Shown here: positions 53,702 to 62,797 of the stretch, in pieces
Layout of the letters: every line of letters starts with the position of its first letter
Position numbering within the stretch: position 1 is the first letter of the stretch
From: Hungatella sp. UBA3048
Lineage (GTDB): Bacteria > Bacillota > Clostridia > Lachnospirales > Lachnospiraceae
Direction: 5' to 3'
DNA length: 64,000 bases
Assembly: GCA_002367105.1 (NCBI GenBank)
Contig: DFCS01000008.1
Coordinates: forward strand, 38,163-102,162
Made by a program: the position numbers and the translations under genes
The notes under the pieces: model-generated
The model's input: only the letters and a program-made list of their open reading frames with translations
Told to the model about the DNA's origin: nothing
Database searches by the model: none

Positions 53702-54712
53702 ATGAGTTTTGAAACATGTAAAGACGTATGGGTATTTATCGAGTGCTTTAACGGCCAGCCAAAAAGCGTTGGGCTTGAACTCCTGGGACAGGGCAGAAAG
53801 CTTGCCCTTGGATTAAAACAGAAATTATGTGCCGTTGTTATTGGAAAAGAAACAGAGGAGGCGGTGAAAGCTGCCGGTGAGTATGGCGCTGATAAGATTT
53901 ATGTGGTGCAGGGTGATGAGTATGAGCATTATTCAGCGGATGCCTATGGTCACGTGTTCCTGGAATTATGCAAAAAGTATGATCCCAATACCATTTTAGT
54001 GGGCGCAACCGCAAACGGAAGAGATTTAGGTTCTAAGATCGCAGTCAGCCTTCGGACCGGACTGACCGCAGACTGTACCGCATTAAGTGTTGACGAAGCA
54101 ACCGGAAACGTAGTATGGGAACGTCCTGCCTTTGGCGGAAACTTATACGCCCAGATCCTCTGCAGTGAAACCAGACCCCAGATGGGAACCTGCAGGCCCG
54201 GCGCATTTAAGAAACCGGAAAAGACACCGGATAACCGGCCGGTCGTCATCGAGGAAGAAATAAAGACACCGGAGCATGAGATCCGTACAAAAGTCATTGA
54301 TTTTTTAAATGCCTGCGAAGACACTGATTTGCGGCTTGATGAAGCAGAGATCATCGTATCCGGCGGACGAGGCATGAAATCAGGAGAAAATTTTGCCATC
54401 TTAAAAGAACTGGCTGATGTATTGTGCGGGACCGTCGGCTGCTCCCGTGCAGCCGTGGACGCAGGCTGGATGCCCCAGTCCAGGCAGGTGGGCCAGACCG
54501 GTTCCACCGTAGCGCCGAAAATTTACTTTGCCTGCGGAATTTCCGGCGCAGTACAGCATGTGGCCGGTATGAGCGAATCAGGGACAATCATTGCGATTAA
54601 CAAAGATGAAACAGCTCCGATTTTTGAAGTTGCGGATTATTGTATCGTTGGAGATGTATTCGAAATCATTCCCGCCCTGGTAAAAGAATTAAAAGCGAAA
54701 AAACAGGGGTAA
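53702..54712 (+). CDS. etfA: Electron transfer flavoprotein alpha subunit
   Basis: 336 residues from the ATG at 53702, which follows AAGGAGG. The C-terminal FAD-binding signature (IIVSGGRGMKSGENF, GCSRAAVDAGWMPQSRQVGQTG and the closing YFACGISGAVQHVAGM) is complete. It forms the Etf with EtfB, downstream of both ACADs and of the CoA-transferase. Confidence 0.95.
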   Translation: MSFETCKDVWVFIECFNGQPKSVGLELLGQGRKLALGLKQKLCAVVIGKETEEAVKAAGEYGADKIYVVQGDEYEHYSADAYGHVFLELCKKYDPNTILVGATANGRDLGSKIAVSLRTGLTADCTALSVDEATGNVVWERPAFGGNLYAQILCSETRPQMGTCRPGAFKKPEKTPDNRPVVIEEEIKTPEHEIRTKVIDFLNACEDTDLRLDEAEIIVSGGRGMKSGENFAILKELADVLCGTVGCSRAAVDAGWMPQSRQVGQTGSTVAPKIYFACGISGAVQHVAGMSESGTIIAINKDETAPIFEVADYCIVGDVFEIIPALVKELKAKKQG

Positions 54713-54752
54713 TGCTGAATGCAGCTTCTCTTTTATCCAAAGGAGGCGGGTT

Positions 54753-56387
54753 ATGTTTGAAGAAATTAAAATCAATCCCCACCTGAAACATCAGTATCTG
54801 GAAAAAGGCTTCTGGACAAACAGAACTTTACTGGACTGCTGGGAGGAGTCGGTGAAATGTCATCCGGACCGTGAATATGTGGTGGATGACAGAGGCTTTC
54901 GATATACATACAGGCAAATGGACGAAGGCGCTTCAAAAGTAGCTGCCTTTCTCCTTGGCAAAGGGATAAAACCACGGGACACAGTCTCTTACCAGATCCC
55001 TGTCTGGAGCGAATTTGTTATGATCACCATTGCCTGTTTCAAAGCCGGCGCGGCAGCACATCCCATTGCAATGTCCTATGAAGAGAAAGAACTGGTGCAC
55101 AGCATGAATCTGACGGAATCCAAAGCATACTTTGGGCCCACGTTCTTCTATAAAACTGATTATGAAAAACAAATTTTGTCGGTAAAAGATCAGATTTCCG
55201 GTTTAAAAACCATTGTCTTGCTGGATTACGCAAAAGAAAAGGCAAGTGACAATATTACCATGAATGAGATCCTGAAGCAGTATGAACCGCTTAAGCCAAA
55301 GCAAGGCCTCCCCTTAACCGGCCAGGATATTGCCGTAATTCTAGGCACCTCCGGAACCACTTGCGGAACAAAGGGAGTGCTGCTGACCCATGACAATATC
55401 AGATACAGTGAAGAAACGTTCAATAAAGAACTTGGGCTGACAAAAGAGGACATCATGTTTATGCCGGCGCCCTTAAACCATGCCACCGGTTTCCATCATG
55501 GCATCATTGCAACCATGCTCATTGGGGCGAAACTGGTGCTGCAGCAAAAATACTGCTGCCGGGAAGCCATCAACTTAATGAATCAGGAAAAATGTACCTA
55601 CTCCATGGGAGCCACTCCTTTTATTTATGATATCCTGCGGGACTTGGAAACCAACGGAGGAGCACTGCCCTATCTTCGCTTCTATCTCTGCGGCGGCGCT
55701 CCGGTTCCCGGCTATATGGTACAAAAAGCATGGAATTTCGGAATCCTTCTCTGTGAGGTGTATGGTTCCACGGAAAGTGTTCCTCATGTATATGTCAGAC
55801 CTGATGAGGTCCTGTCCTTAAACGGGCCGACTTCAGGAAGAGCCATGGAAGGCATAGAAATCCGGGTGATTGATGACGATGGAAAAGATGTCCCTCCCGG
55901 AACTCCGGGCGAAGAGCTTTCCAGAGGTCCCAATGTCTTTGTAGGCTATTTAAAAAACCGGAAGATCACGGATGAAACCCTGGATGACGATGGCTGGTTT
56001 CACAGCGGAGATATCTGTGTGATGGATGAAGCCGGTAATATCCGGATCATCGGGCGAAAAAAAGATATCATTGTCCGGGGCGGAGAAAATTTAAATTCCA
56101 ATGAGATCAATGACAATCTGGAAGGTTGTCCCGGTGTGGCGGAGCATACGGTAATCGGCATGCCGGATGAAAGGCTGGGAGAACGGATTTGTGCATTCGT
56201 GGTTCCTCTTTCAGACCATAAGGATTTAACGCTTTATGATGTAATCGCTTTTTTAAGAGAAAAAAACGTGCCAAAACGATTCTGGCCGGAAAGGCTGGAG
56301 CTGATTGACCGAATTCCCCATACAGGCAGCGGTAAGGTAAAGAAATACCTGCTGAGGGAAGAACTTATTAAGAGAATGAGGGGGTGA
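54753..56387 (+). CDS. CaiC-like acyl-CoA ligase (class I adenylate-forming)
   Basis: 544 residues. The phosphate-loop region reads GTSGTTCGTKGVLLTH, differing from the usual TSGTTGxPKG by CGT in place of GxP. YGSTES, GWFHSGDIC and the hinge GRKKDIIVRGGENLNSNEI are present, and the catalytic Lys is in GSGKVKKYLLRE. It activates a carboxylic acid to its CoA thioester via an acyl-AMP. AAGGAGGCGG precedes the ATG. It gives the operon a primary activation route next to the CoA-transferase. Confidence 0.92.
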   Translation: MFEEIKINPHLKHQYLEKGFWTNRTLLDCWEESVKCHPDREYVVDDRGFRYTYRQMDEGASKVAAFLLGKGIKPRDTVSYQIPVWSEFVMITIACFKAGAAAHPIAMSYEEKELVHSMNLTESKAYFGPTFFYKTDYEKQILSVKDQISGLKTIVLLDYAKEKASDNITMNEILKQYEPLKPKQGLPLTGQDIAVILGTSGTTCGTKGVLLTHDNIRYSEETFNKELGLTKEDIMFMPAPLNHATGFHHGIIATMLIGAKLVLQQKYCCREAINLMNQEKCTYSMGATPFIYDILRDLETNGGALPYLRFYLCGGAPVPGYMVQKAWNFGILLCEVYGSTESVPHVYVRPDEVLSLNGPTSGRAMEGIEIRVIDDDGKDVPPGTPGEELSRGPNVFVGYLKNRKITDETLDDDGWFHSGDICVMDEAGNIRIIGRKKDIIVRGGENLNSNEINDNLEGCPGVAEHTVIGMPDERLGERICAFVVPLSDHKDLTLYDVIAFLREKNVPKRFWPERLELIDRIPHTGSGKVKKYLLREELIKRMRG

Positions 56388-56393
56388 CCGGCA

Positions 56394-56948
56394 ATGGCAG
56401 AACAGAAATTCGGACCAAGAAGATGCCGCGATACCAGAAAACCGCCGGCAGGCCAATGCCCGGAGGTTGTTTTTTATCGTTGTGCGGAATGCAGAACCCT
56501 GTTCCCGGTCACCGGAGAAAAAGCTTTGGAGGAAAAAGAAATTCTCTGCTGCGGCCATAAAGCAGAACGCCTGGTTCCGTCCGCCCCGGAGCAGACAGAA
56601 GACAAAATAAAGGTCAGCTACCAGATCACCGGGGGGTACAATGACAATGCTGTCCAGGTTTTCTGGAAAGCAGAGAAGCTTAAATACGCGCCGGAGTGGA
56701 TCTATTTGAAAACATTTACCGGCGGATATTTAAAATATGTGTCTGAAACGAAACGGCCGCCCATGGTATTTGCTCTGGCAGATACCGATGCATTCGCATA
56801 CTGCGATGAGGATCCATGCCTGGAATGTGTATTCCGATGCAAGCGGGGCTTTGTGATTTATATCTATTCCAGGGAAACGGGGCTTGTTCATCTCCCACTT
56901 GATAAAATGACCGCCCATTGGCAGTCAGGAGCTAAAGAAAAAGCATAA
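56394..56948 (+). CDS. Desulforedoxin-site protein with a degenerate superoxide-reductase-like domain
   Basis: 184 residues. The N-terminus has Cys30-x2-Cys33 ... Cys52-Cys53, the spacing of the Fe(Cys)4 centre of desulforedoxin/desulfoferrodoxin. The middle (KIKVSYQITGGYNDN, residues 71-85; EWIYLKTFTGGYLKYV, residues 101-116) resembles the SOR domain, but the histidines that bind the catalytic iron in SOR are not seen; the C-terminus instead has four cysteines (137, 142, 145, 149). It is therefore not a normal superoxide reductase and may be an electron carrier or partner of the acyl-CoA enzymes, starting seven bases after the ligase gene. The family link is from motif recall and needs a profile search. 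Confidence 0.6.
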   Translation: MAEQKFGPRRCRDTRKPPAGQCPEVVFYRCAECRTLFPVTGEKALEEKEILCCGHKAERLVPSAPEQTEDKIKVSYQITGGYNDNAVQVFWKAEKLKYAPEWIYLKTFTGGYLKYVSETKRPPMVFALADTDAFAYCDEDPCLECVFRCKRGFVIYIYSRETGLVHLPLDKMTAHWQSGAKEKA

Positions 56949-56974
56949 AACTATTTAAAATTGGAGGGAAACTT

Positions 56975-58276
56975 ATGTTAGCTACGATCGGTTTGATAAT
57001 TGCCATCACGCTTCTGGTCATTATGATTATCAAAGGCATCGATATGATTACAGCAACGGTGATCACAGCATCTATTATCCTGGTGACCAGCGGACTGAAT
57101 TTTAAGGAAGGACTTCTCACTACGTTTTCTAACGGTGCAGGCGCTTTCGTTGCATCCTGGTTTTTAATCCTGGGACTTGGCGGCGTCTTCGGACAGCTGG
57201 TGCTGGAGACCGGGCTTGCTACAAAAATCGCCAAGACCCTTACAGATAAACTTGGAACGAAAATGGTAGGACTGGTAATCCTGATCTGTACCTTTTTTAT
57301 CACCCTGCTTGGTATCAACGGATACATCATGGTATTTGTCTTATACCCCATCGCAGATAACCTGCTGCGCCAGAATAAAATGGACCGCCGGGTACTGCCC
57401 TTTCTCCTTCTGGGCGGCGGCGCATCTGCCAACGGCTTTGCATATTCCCTGGATATCTGTAATGTATTGCCAAGCAATTACTTAGGCACTTCTCTTGGAT
57501 CAGCCCCTTTATTATCCGTTATATTTACCGGAATCCTTGCAGTATGTTATTTTGTATATTTTAATTACGCCCAGAGGCAGAGCCATAAGAACCATACGGA
57601 CCAGGAGCTACTGGCCATGTATAAGGACAGCACCACCACAGTAAATGATGAGGAACTGCCTGGGATTTTTATCTCTGTTCTGCCTTTTATCCTGGTTCTA
57701 GGATCAGTGGTTGTCACCTCCGGCTGGGGTACCTCAACCAGTATCATGTTTTCTTTGGTCCTTGGTATCCTTTTGATTATCTGCACACAGTTGAAAAACA
57801 TCAAAAATATGAAGTCATCCATTAAGACCGGAAGCAGCTCAGGCTTAAATTCCATGCTTACGGTAGCGGCAGTCATGGGACTTTCCAAAGTCCTGGGTGC
57901 CTCTCCTGCTTTTCAGAGTCTCCAGCAGGCAGTACTGGCGATGAACATGCCTGCATATTTAAAAGCCTTCTTTGGCACCACGGTCCTGACCGGTCTGACC
58001 GGCTCCGCCATCTCCGGTGAAACCATCTTTATGGAGAGTTTTGGGCAGGCGTTTGTGGACATGGGCGTCAATATCCAGGCTTTGCACCGCATTGTCACAG
58101 AATCAGCTTTAATTTTAAATAAGCTGCCCAACTCCTCTGTTGCGATCCTGACCATGTCCATCTGCGGCTGCAGTTTAAAAGAGAGCTATAAGCATATTAT
58201 CCTGGGCACCACCATCCCAGCCTTTGCGGCAGGACTTATTATTGCACTTTTGGCCACTGCAGGGGTTGTATTCTAA
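56975..58276 (+). CDS. GntP-family permease
   Basis: 433 residues with about twelve membrane helices. LLGINGYIMVFVLYPIADNLL, FLLLGGGASANGFAYSLDICN and LTGSAISGETIFMESFGQAF match GntP/citrate-H+ symporter-type families, which import gluconate, hydroxy acids or other carboxylates. It is the last gene of the operon and likely imports the acid that the CoA enzymes process. Its terminator lies at 58291-58328. Confidence 0.88.
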   Translation: MLATIGLIIAITLLVIMIIKGIDMITATVITASIILVTSGLNFKEGLLTTFSNGAGAFVASWFLILGLGGVFGQLVLETGLATKIAKTLTDKLGTKMVGLVILICTFFITLLGINGYIMVFVLYPIADNLLRQNKMDRRVLPFLLLGGGASANGFAYSLDICNVLPSNYLGTSLGSAPLLSVIFTGILAVCYFVYFNYAQRQSHKNHTDQELLAMYKDSTTTVNDEELPGIFISVLPFILVLGSVVVTSGWGTSTSIMFSLVLGILLIICTQLKNIKNMKSSIKTGSSSGLNSMLTVAAVMGLSKVLGASPAFQSLQQAVLAMNMPAYLKAFFGTTVLTGLTGSAISGETIFMESFGQAFVDMGVNIQALHRIVTESALILNKLPNSSVAILTMSICGCSLKESYKHIILGTTIPAFAAGLIIALLATAGVVF

Positions 58277-58290
58277 ATGTTTTTCCATAT

Positions 58291-58328
58291 AAAAGAGGGA
58301 GCCGTCGTCATGACAGCGCCCTCTTTTT
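58291..58328 (+). terminator. Terminator of the acyl-CoA operon
   Basis: AAAAGAGGG-AGCCGTC paired with GACAGC-GCCCTCTTTTTT, with a six-T run after the stem. It lies between convergent genes and can serve both. Confidence 0.8.
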
Positions 58329-58345
58329 TGCATCCAACCGGATGC

Positions 58346-59230
58346 TTACGGCAGATTCATTTCATGTGCAACAATAAAATCCGCAAATGCTTCCACAGCA
58401 GATGATATAAAATTCTTTTTGCTGTAAGTCATATAGATCAGACGCGTGTCCGCGGGAACATCGGTCAGTTTAATGAGAACCAGGTTGTCAAACTGTTTTA
58501 AAAACGGAGTCCTGGCAACAATGGCGGCCAGCTGGTTCTCGGAAATGACACCGCCGATGGAAATCTCATCATCATAGGAAAAGGTGGCTTCCACCCCATG
58601 TTCATTTAAGAGTCCCCTCACCACTTTTCCTATGGGGATGGAATCCCGGTATGTAGTAAGCTTATAATCCTTTAAATCGCTGAGACGGACCTCCTGCCTG
58701 TCTGCCAGGGGATGGGTGTCATTGACGATCAAAACCAGCTCCTGTGCCATAATCGGCACAAACACCAGATCAGGCTCATCATCAACCATGGAGCAGAATC
58801 CCAGATCAAATTTACCTGCAGCCACCCCATGTGCCACTTCAATGGACATACCATGGAATATATTGAATTTTGTCTGGGCGCCTTTCTTCATATAATTCTG
58901 GATCGCAGTTGGCAGAAAGTCCCCTACAAGCGTTGGAATGCAGCCCACATCAATGATACCGCCGATCTGCCCGGAGTGCCGCTTCATAGAAGCAATCCCC
59001 CGCTCCAATTCGTTCAATGCCTGGGACACATGACCGTAAAACTCCTGTCCGTATTTTGTAAGCTTCACATTGCGGCCTTTTTTCTGGAACAAGGAAATCC
59101 CCAATTCCTGTTCCAAAGATGCGATGGAATCACTTAAGGAGGGCTGGGATATATACAGTTCCTTTGCGGCCTTGGTATAATGCTGAAGTTCTGCCAGTTT
59201 CAGGAAATAGTATAGCTGTGGCAAATTCAT
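58346..59230 (-). CDS. LysR-type transcriptional regulator
   Basis: 294 residues. The N-terminal HTH (about 1-60, LPQLYYFLKLAELQHYTKAAKELYISQPSLSDSIASLEQELG) is followed by the periplasmic-binding-like effector domain (LVGDFLPTAIQNYMKKG onward). It ends at the 3' side of the acyl-CoA operon, convergent to it, so control of that operon is plausible but not shown. LysR proteins normally act on divergent promoters. Confidence 0.93.
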   Translation of the reverse strand: MNLPQLYYFLKLAELQHYTKAAKELYISQPSLSDSIASLEQELGISLFQKKGRNVKLTKYGQEFYGHVSQALNELERGIASMKRHSGQIGGIIDVGCIPTLVGDFLPTAIQNYMKKGAQTKFNIFHGMSIEVAHGVAAGKFDLGFCSMVDDEPDLVFVPIMAQELVLIVNDTHPLADRQEVRLSDLKDYKLTTYRDSIPIGKVVRGLLNEHGVEATFSYDDEISIGGVISENQLAAIVARTPFLKQFDNLVLIKLTDVPADTRLIYMTYSKKNFISSAVEAFADFIVAHEMNLP

Positions 59231-59380
59231 GTGAAACCCCCTGAATATTTTGTCTAAAAATTAACATAGTTCTACCATTAATTATACAAAAAACGGCACG
59301 ATTTGACAACCATATTCATGATTTTTGCACTAAGATTCCGCTAAATTTCCTTAGTAAATCAATAATATACATATTTGCGG

Positions 59381-59860
59381 TTACTTATGGTAAGGCTCTC
59401 CATTTATAATCCGGTAACTCCGGTACACCTGCTCCAGCAAAACAACTCTCATCAGCTGATGAGGAAACGTCATCTTTGAAAAACTCAGTTTGTAATCAGC
59501 TCTCTTTAAAACAGCATCAGATAGCCCCAAAGATCCGCCGATCACAAAAGCAATATGGCTCACTCCTCCGATCCCCAGCCCGTTTATTTTCTCCGACAGT
59601 TGAACCGAATTAAGCATTTCCCCATCAATGGCCAGTGCGATCGCATAAGCCCCGTCCTTGATCGAAGAAAGGATTCTTTCCCCTTCTTTATCCTTTATCT
59701 GTCTTTCAACTGCCTCACTGGCCGTGTCCGGTGTTTTTTCGTCAGCCACCTGTACGATATCCAGTTTGCAGTAGCGGCTCAATCGTTTGCTGTATTCCAC
59801 GATGGCATCTGTATAAAACTTCTCTTTTATTTTTCCCACAGTTACCAGCGTAATCTTCAT
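59381..59860 (-). CDS. rlmH: 23S rRNA (pseudouridine1915-N3)-methyltransferase RlmH
   Basis: 159 residues, a SPOUT-fold methyltransferase. ITLVTVGKIKEKFY at the N-terminus, the SAM-binding IAFVIGGSLGLSDAVL and the C-terminal knot SFSKMTFPHQLMRVVLLEQVYRSYRIINGEPYHK are diagnostic. It methylates pseudouridine 1915 of 23S rRNA. Starts 12 bases after the esterase gene. Confidence 0.97.
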   Translation of the reverse strand: MKITLVTVGKIKEKFYTDAIVEYSKRLSRYCKLDIVQVADEKTPDTASEAVERQIKDKEGERILSSIKDGAYAIALAIDGEMLNSVQLSEKINGLGIGGVSHIAFVIGGSLGLSDAVLKRADYKLSFSKMTFPHQLMRVVLLEQVYRSYRIINGEPYHK

Positions 59861-59871
59861 TGGTGTCTCCT

Positions 59872-60900
59872 TTATGCATCAAGTTCTTTCTTCATCATGG
59901 CAATGAGAAGCTTAACCATATCTCTTGCCGGCTTTGTGTGCTCTGTTTTCACTTTTCGCACCACTTTTCCATCAGGTTTGACATTGATATTAAAAATGAT
60001 CCGTAAAAACGACTCCACTTCATCCCATGCTTCCCGGCTCTCGGGGATCAAATCCAGTCCCATCTGAAATACATGAAACATTCCCTCATAAACGGAAACC
60101 CGCCGCTTCACTCCTGCATTTTTCAGCTTGTCAGCCACAGTCAGCGTATCGCTTAAAAGCACCTCATAGCTTCCCACCTGCATGAGAACAGGAGGAAAGC
60201 CTTCATATTCCCCAAATACCGGAGAAATATAAGGAATGCCAGGGTCCTCTCCGCCGATATATTCCGAATTGTAAAGCATATTATCCGTAGAATTTCCAAA
60301 CAGTGGATCGATCTCGTAATTAGACACACGGCTTTCCCCGCTGTTGGTTAGATCTGTCCAGGCAGACATGGTGATAAACCCTCCTGGAAGGGCAATTCCA
60401 TGATCTTTTAAATACAGCCCTAAGGCCAGGCTTAATCCGCCTCCGGCAGAATCCCCGGCCACCGCAATATGCTCCGGCCGGTACCCTTTTTCCTCAAGCA
60501 GCCACTGATAAGCAGCCACTGCATCCTCCAAAGCCGCAGGATACGGATGCTCCGGGGCCACCCGGTAGTCAAGGGTCAAAACGTCCCCGCCGTAGCTGAG
60601 CTTTGAATACCGGACCGCAAATCTCCGGTAAATGTTCTTCATAGGCCCGATGTATCCGCCGCCGTGAAGCTGTAAGATCACCCGGTCCGTCACCACTCCA
60701 ACAGGGCGGAGATATTCCATTTTCAAATGCTCCAGCTCAATGATTTCATATTCATAACCCGCCGGACGGACCCAGGCAGGCTCCACCGGATTTTTCCTCA
60801 GTTCTCCGGTCCGGATGGGCTGTTTTAACGAAGTTTCCATTACATTCTGCATCATATCCCTCACAAGATTTCCTCTTACACTCACTTTTCTTCGGCTCAT
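59872..60900 (-). CDS. HSL-family alpha/beta hydrolase (esterase)
   Basis: 342 residues from the ATG at 60900 (strong GGAGGGG upstream); the long frame starting at 61065 overlaps the neighbouring gene and is not used. The oxyanion motif is LHGGGYIGP, the nucleophile elbow GDSAGGGLSLAL, the Asp near ISPVFGEYEG and the catalytic His in GMFHVFQM. Hormone-sensitive-lipase-type carboxylesterase. It follows the acyltransferase/DUF6320 genes and may hydrolyse or remodel esters they make. Confidence 0.9.
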   Translation of the reverse strand: MSRRKVSVRGNLVRDMMQNVMETSLKQPIRTGELRKNPVEPAWVRPAGYEYEIIELEHLKMEYLRPVGVVTDRVILQLHGGGYIGPMKNIYRRFAVRYSKLSYGGDVLTLDYRVAPEHPYPAALEDAVAAYQWLLEEKGYRPEHIAVAGDSAGGGLSLALGLYLKDHGIALPGGFITMSAWTDLTNSGESRVSNYEIDPLFGNSTDNMLYNSEYIGGEDPGIPYISPVFGEYEGFPPVLMQVGSYEVLLSDTLTVADKLKNAGVKRRVSVYEGMFHVFQMGLDLIPESREAWDEVESFLRIIFNINVKPDGKVVRKVKTEHTKPARDMVKLLIAMMKKELDA

Positions 60901-60929
60901 CAACAATCCCCTCCTTTTCCGGCATCTTT

Positions 60930-61205
60930 TTACACATGAAACCGCCTTTTCAGTTCCGTTTTCACACTTCGGTCTCCAAGCACAATCGTAACGGCAAGAA
61001 TGATCACTGTCACCGTCACAGTGAATAAGGCCAGAAACGGTCTGGTAAGAAGTCCGGTCGCCCATAAAATCAAAGGAATAAAACTGAACACTGTAACAGC
61101 TATCTGATACATAAAATAGCTCTGCCAGTTCATCCGGTTCACCAGAATCAAAAAAACAATGGATAGATCCGCAAACAAAATGGTGCTTGGAATTCCGTAA
61201 TTCAC
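60930..61205 (-). CDS. DUF6320 C-terminal fragment (downstream part of a frameshifted gene)
   Basis: 91 residues. The conserved tail of DUF6320 (NRMNWQSYFMYQIAVTVFS, GDRSVKTELKRRFHV) is in a different frame from the preceding gene, beginning at a GTG that overlaps its TGA. Reading on upstream in this frame gives GFNGWSVNYGIP, which fits the family. It most likely belonged to one protein with 61202-62785; see the frameshift finding. Confidence 0.75.
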   Translation of the reverse strand: MNYGIPSTILFADLSIVFLILVNRMNWQSYFMYQIAVTVFSFIPLILWATGLLTRPFLALFTVTVTVIILAVTIVLGDRSVKTELKRRFHV

Positions 61206-62785
61206 TGACCAGCCATTAAACCCGAAGAATGATCCAGGGCCACTAAAAGTACTTGTGCAGCCACCGTCTGCAAAAGGATCTTAGATGCCAGATTTGCATG
61301 GCGCAAAACAGAATATTCAACCGTAAGAGCTGTATATGCCATAAGCCCGATGGCAATGATGGACCATAGCGATCCGGAATATGTGGCATAATTGATCATC
61401 CCTAAAACAGCCCCCACAAAAAACAGCAATCCATAAAAGACAGTAACCAGCTTCTTAAGACGTTTCCTGTCATACCGGATCTGGGGATACATATCAAGAT
61501 CATCCCGGTGATCCGGAACGCCGTTGCTCTCAAGGCTCACCGGAATATTCATTTCTCTAAGAAAACCGAAAAAACGGTCCTGAAGCCTGGTGTCCTGAAA
61601 TACGGAGGTAAAGGTCACAATGACCTCTTCTCCATAGGAACAGACCGCACATTTCATAGGCTGCCTCCCTGAAACGCCGATCATGATGGAAAACCGCTCG
61701 ATTTCCTTCCTGTAATCCTCTTCAATATCAATGGGACCGATATTGGAAAGAGTCATGGTGTAGGCCTTCTCATTTTTCCGGAAAACCAGGTTTAATGCAC
61801 ACCATTTTACAAAAAGGGGTGCGGCCCGCAGATACCACTTCTTTTCATTGGAAACATTATAGGAGATGATTTGCTCCATCTTTTCCTTTGTGATCTTTGA
61901 ATCCATCTGGCTGCTCACCGCTTCCAGCATCTCGGTAAAGGTATGTTCCTCACTGGTGGATAAAAAATCAATAAGCGTCACCGCAAAAAAATTCGCCGTT
62001 GTCTCCGAGCCGAAAAAGGTCCGTAAGTTAATGGGGATACTGATGCCGATGGATTCCTCACAAGGCTTTCCACCGAGATATTCCTGATAGATCGTAAAGA
62101 TCAAAGCCGCCGTCAAAAATCTGGTGATGCTGACCCCATAGCTTTTAGCGACCGTTTTAAGCATCTTTAAATCCACATAACCGTGAAGAACATTTTCCTC
62201 ATCAAGAGGAAGAGTCTCTCCTGCCAGGTGATAAGCTTTTCTTGAGCTGTATTTGCGTTTTTCGGTCTTTTTATAATGGCGGACGTAACTATCCTCCACA
62301 TTCATGGAAACATCCGATGATATCTTCTGAGGTGCCCGATGGCCTGTTCTTGAATTTTTCTTAAGATCCAGATACCGGTAAACAAGGGCCTTTAAAAAGT
62401 TCACCGCTCCCAGGCCGTCTGTAACCGCATGGAATACCTCCAGATTGATCCGCCTGTCAAAATATGTGACCCGGAACAAATAAAGCTGATTGCTGTGAGG
62501 ATCAATGAACTTGCAGGGATAAGTCGTTTCCCGTTCAATGACCGGCATCCTCTTATTGTCCTCAAAATAATACCAGAAAAATCCCCTCCGAAGCCTCACC
62601 GAAAATCCCTCAAACTGAGGAAGGATCTCTTCAAGCGCCCGCTGTAAGGTGCCCGGATCCACCTCTTCCTTTAAAACCGCGGAAATCCGGAATACATTGC
62701 TTAAATTTTCACTGGCTATGACCGGAAATATCTTTGCCGTATTGTCAAGCCGTCTCCACCGCTCTCCCTGGGGGCTTTTCTTCAT
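61202..62785 (-). CDS. Condensation-fold alcohol acetyltransferase-like protein with partial DUF6320
   Basis: 527 residues. The N-terminal acyltransferase (about 1-430) has the condensation/PapA5-type catalytic motif HAVTDGLG and IGISIPINL. The C-terminal ~100 residues (RKRLKKLVTVFYGLLFF through LLVALDHSSG) are membrane helices matching the first half of DUF6320 and end in an abrupt LMAGQ. The full fused product would be about 616 residues. The frameshift makes it a possible pseudogene, a sequencing error or a recoding case. Confidence 0.75.
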   Translation of the reverse strand: MKKSPQGERWRRLDNTAKIFPVIASENLSNVFRISAVLKEEVDPGTLQRALEEILPQFEGFSVRLRRGFFWYYFEDNKRMPVIERETTYPCKFIDPHSNQLYLFRVTYFDRRINLEVFHAVTDGLGAVNFLKALVYRYLDLKKNSRTGHRAPQKISSDVSMNVEDSYVRHYKKTEKRKYSSRKAYHLAGETLPLDEENVLHGYVDLKMLKTVAKSYGVSITRFLTAALIFTIYQEYLGGKPCEESIGISIPINLRTFFGSETTANFFAVTLIDFLSTSEEHTFTEMLEAVSSQMDSKITKEKMEQIISYNVSNEKKWYLRAAPLFVKWCALNLVFRKNEKAYTMTLSNIGPIDIEEDYRKEIERFSIMIGVSGRQPMKCAVCSYGEEVIVTFTSVFQDTRLQDRFFGFLREMNIPVSLESNGVPDHRDDLDMYPQIRYDRKRLKKLVTVFYGLLFFVGAVLGMINYATYSGSLWSIIAIGLMAYTALTVEYSVLRHANLASKILLQTVAAQVLLVALDHSSGLMAGQ

Positions 62786-62797
62786 ACTGACGGTGCC

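Noticed and set aside
53950..54507. Minus-strand open frame of 185 codons opposite etfA
   Set aside because: Shadow of etfA; etfA has complete conserved motifs on the other strand.
60901..61065. N-terminal extension of the esterase
   Set aside because: Overlaps the DUF6320 fragment, has no ribosome site and yields low-complexity Cys/Arg-rich residues; the ATG at 60900 has a strong site.
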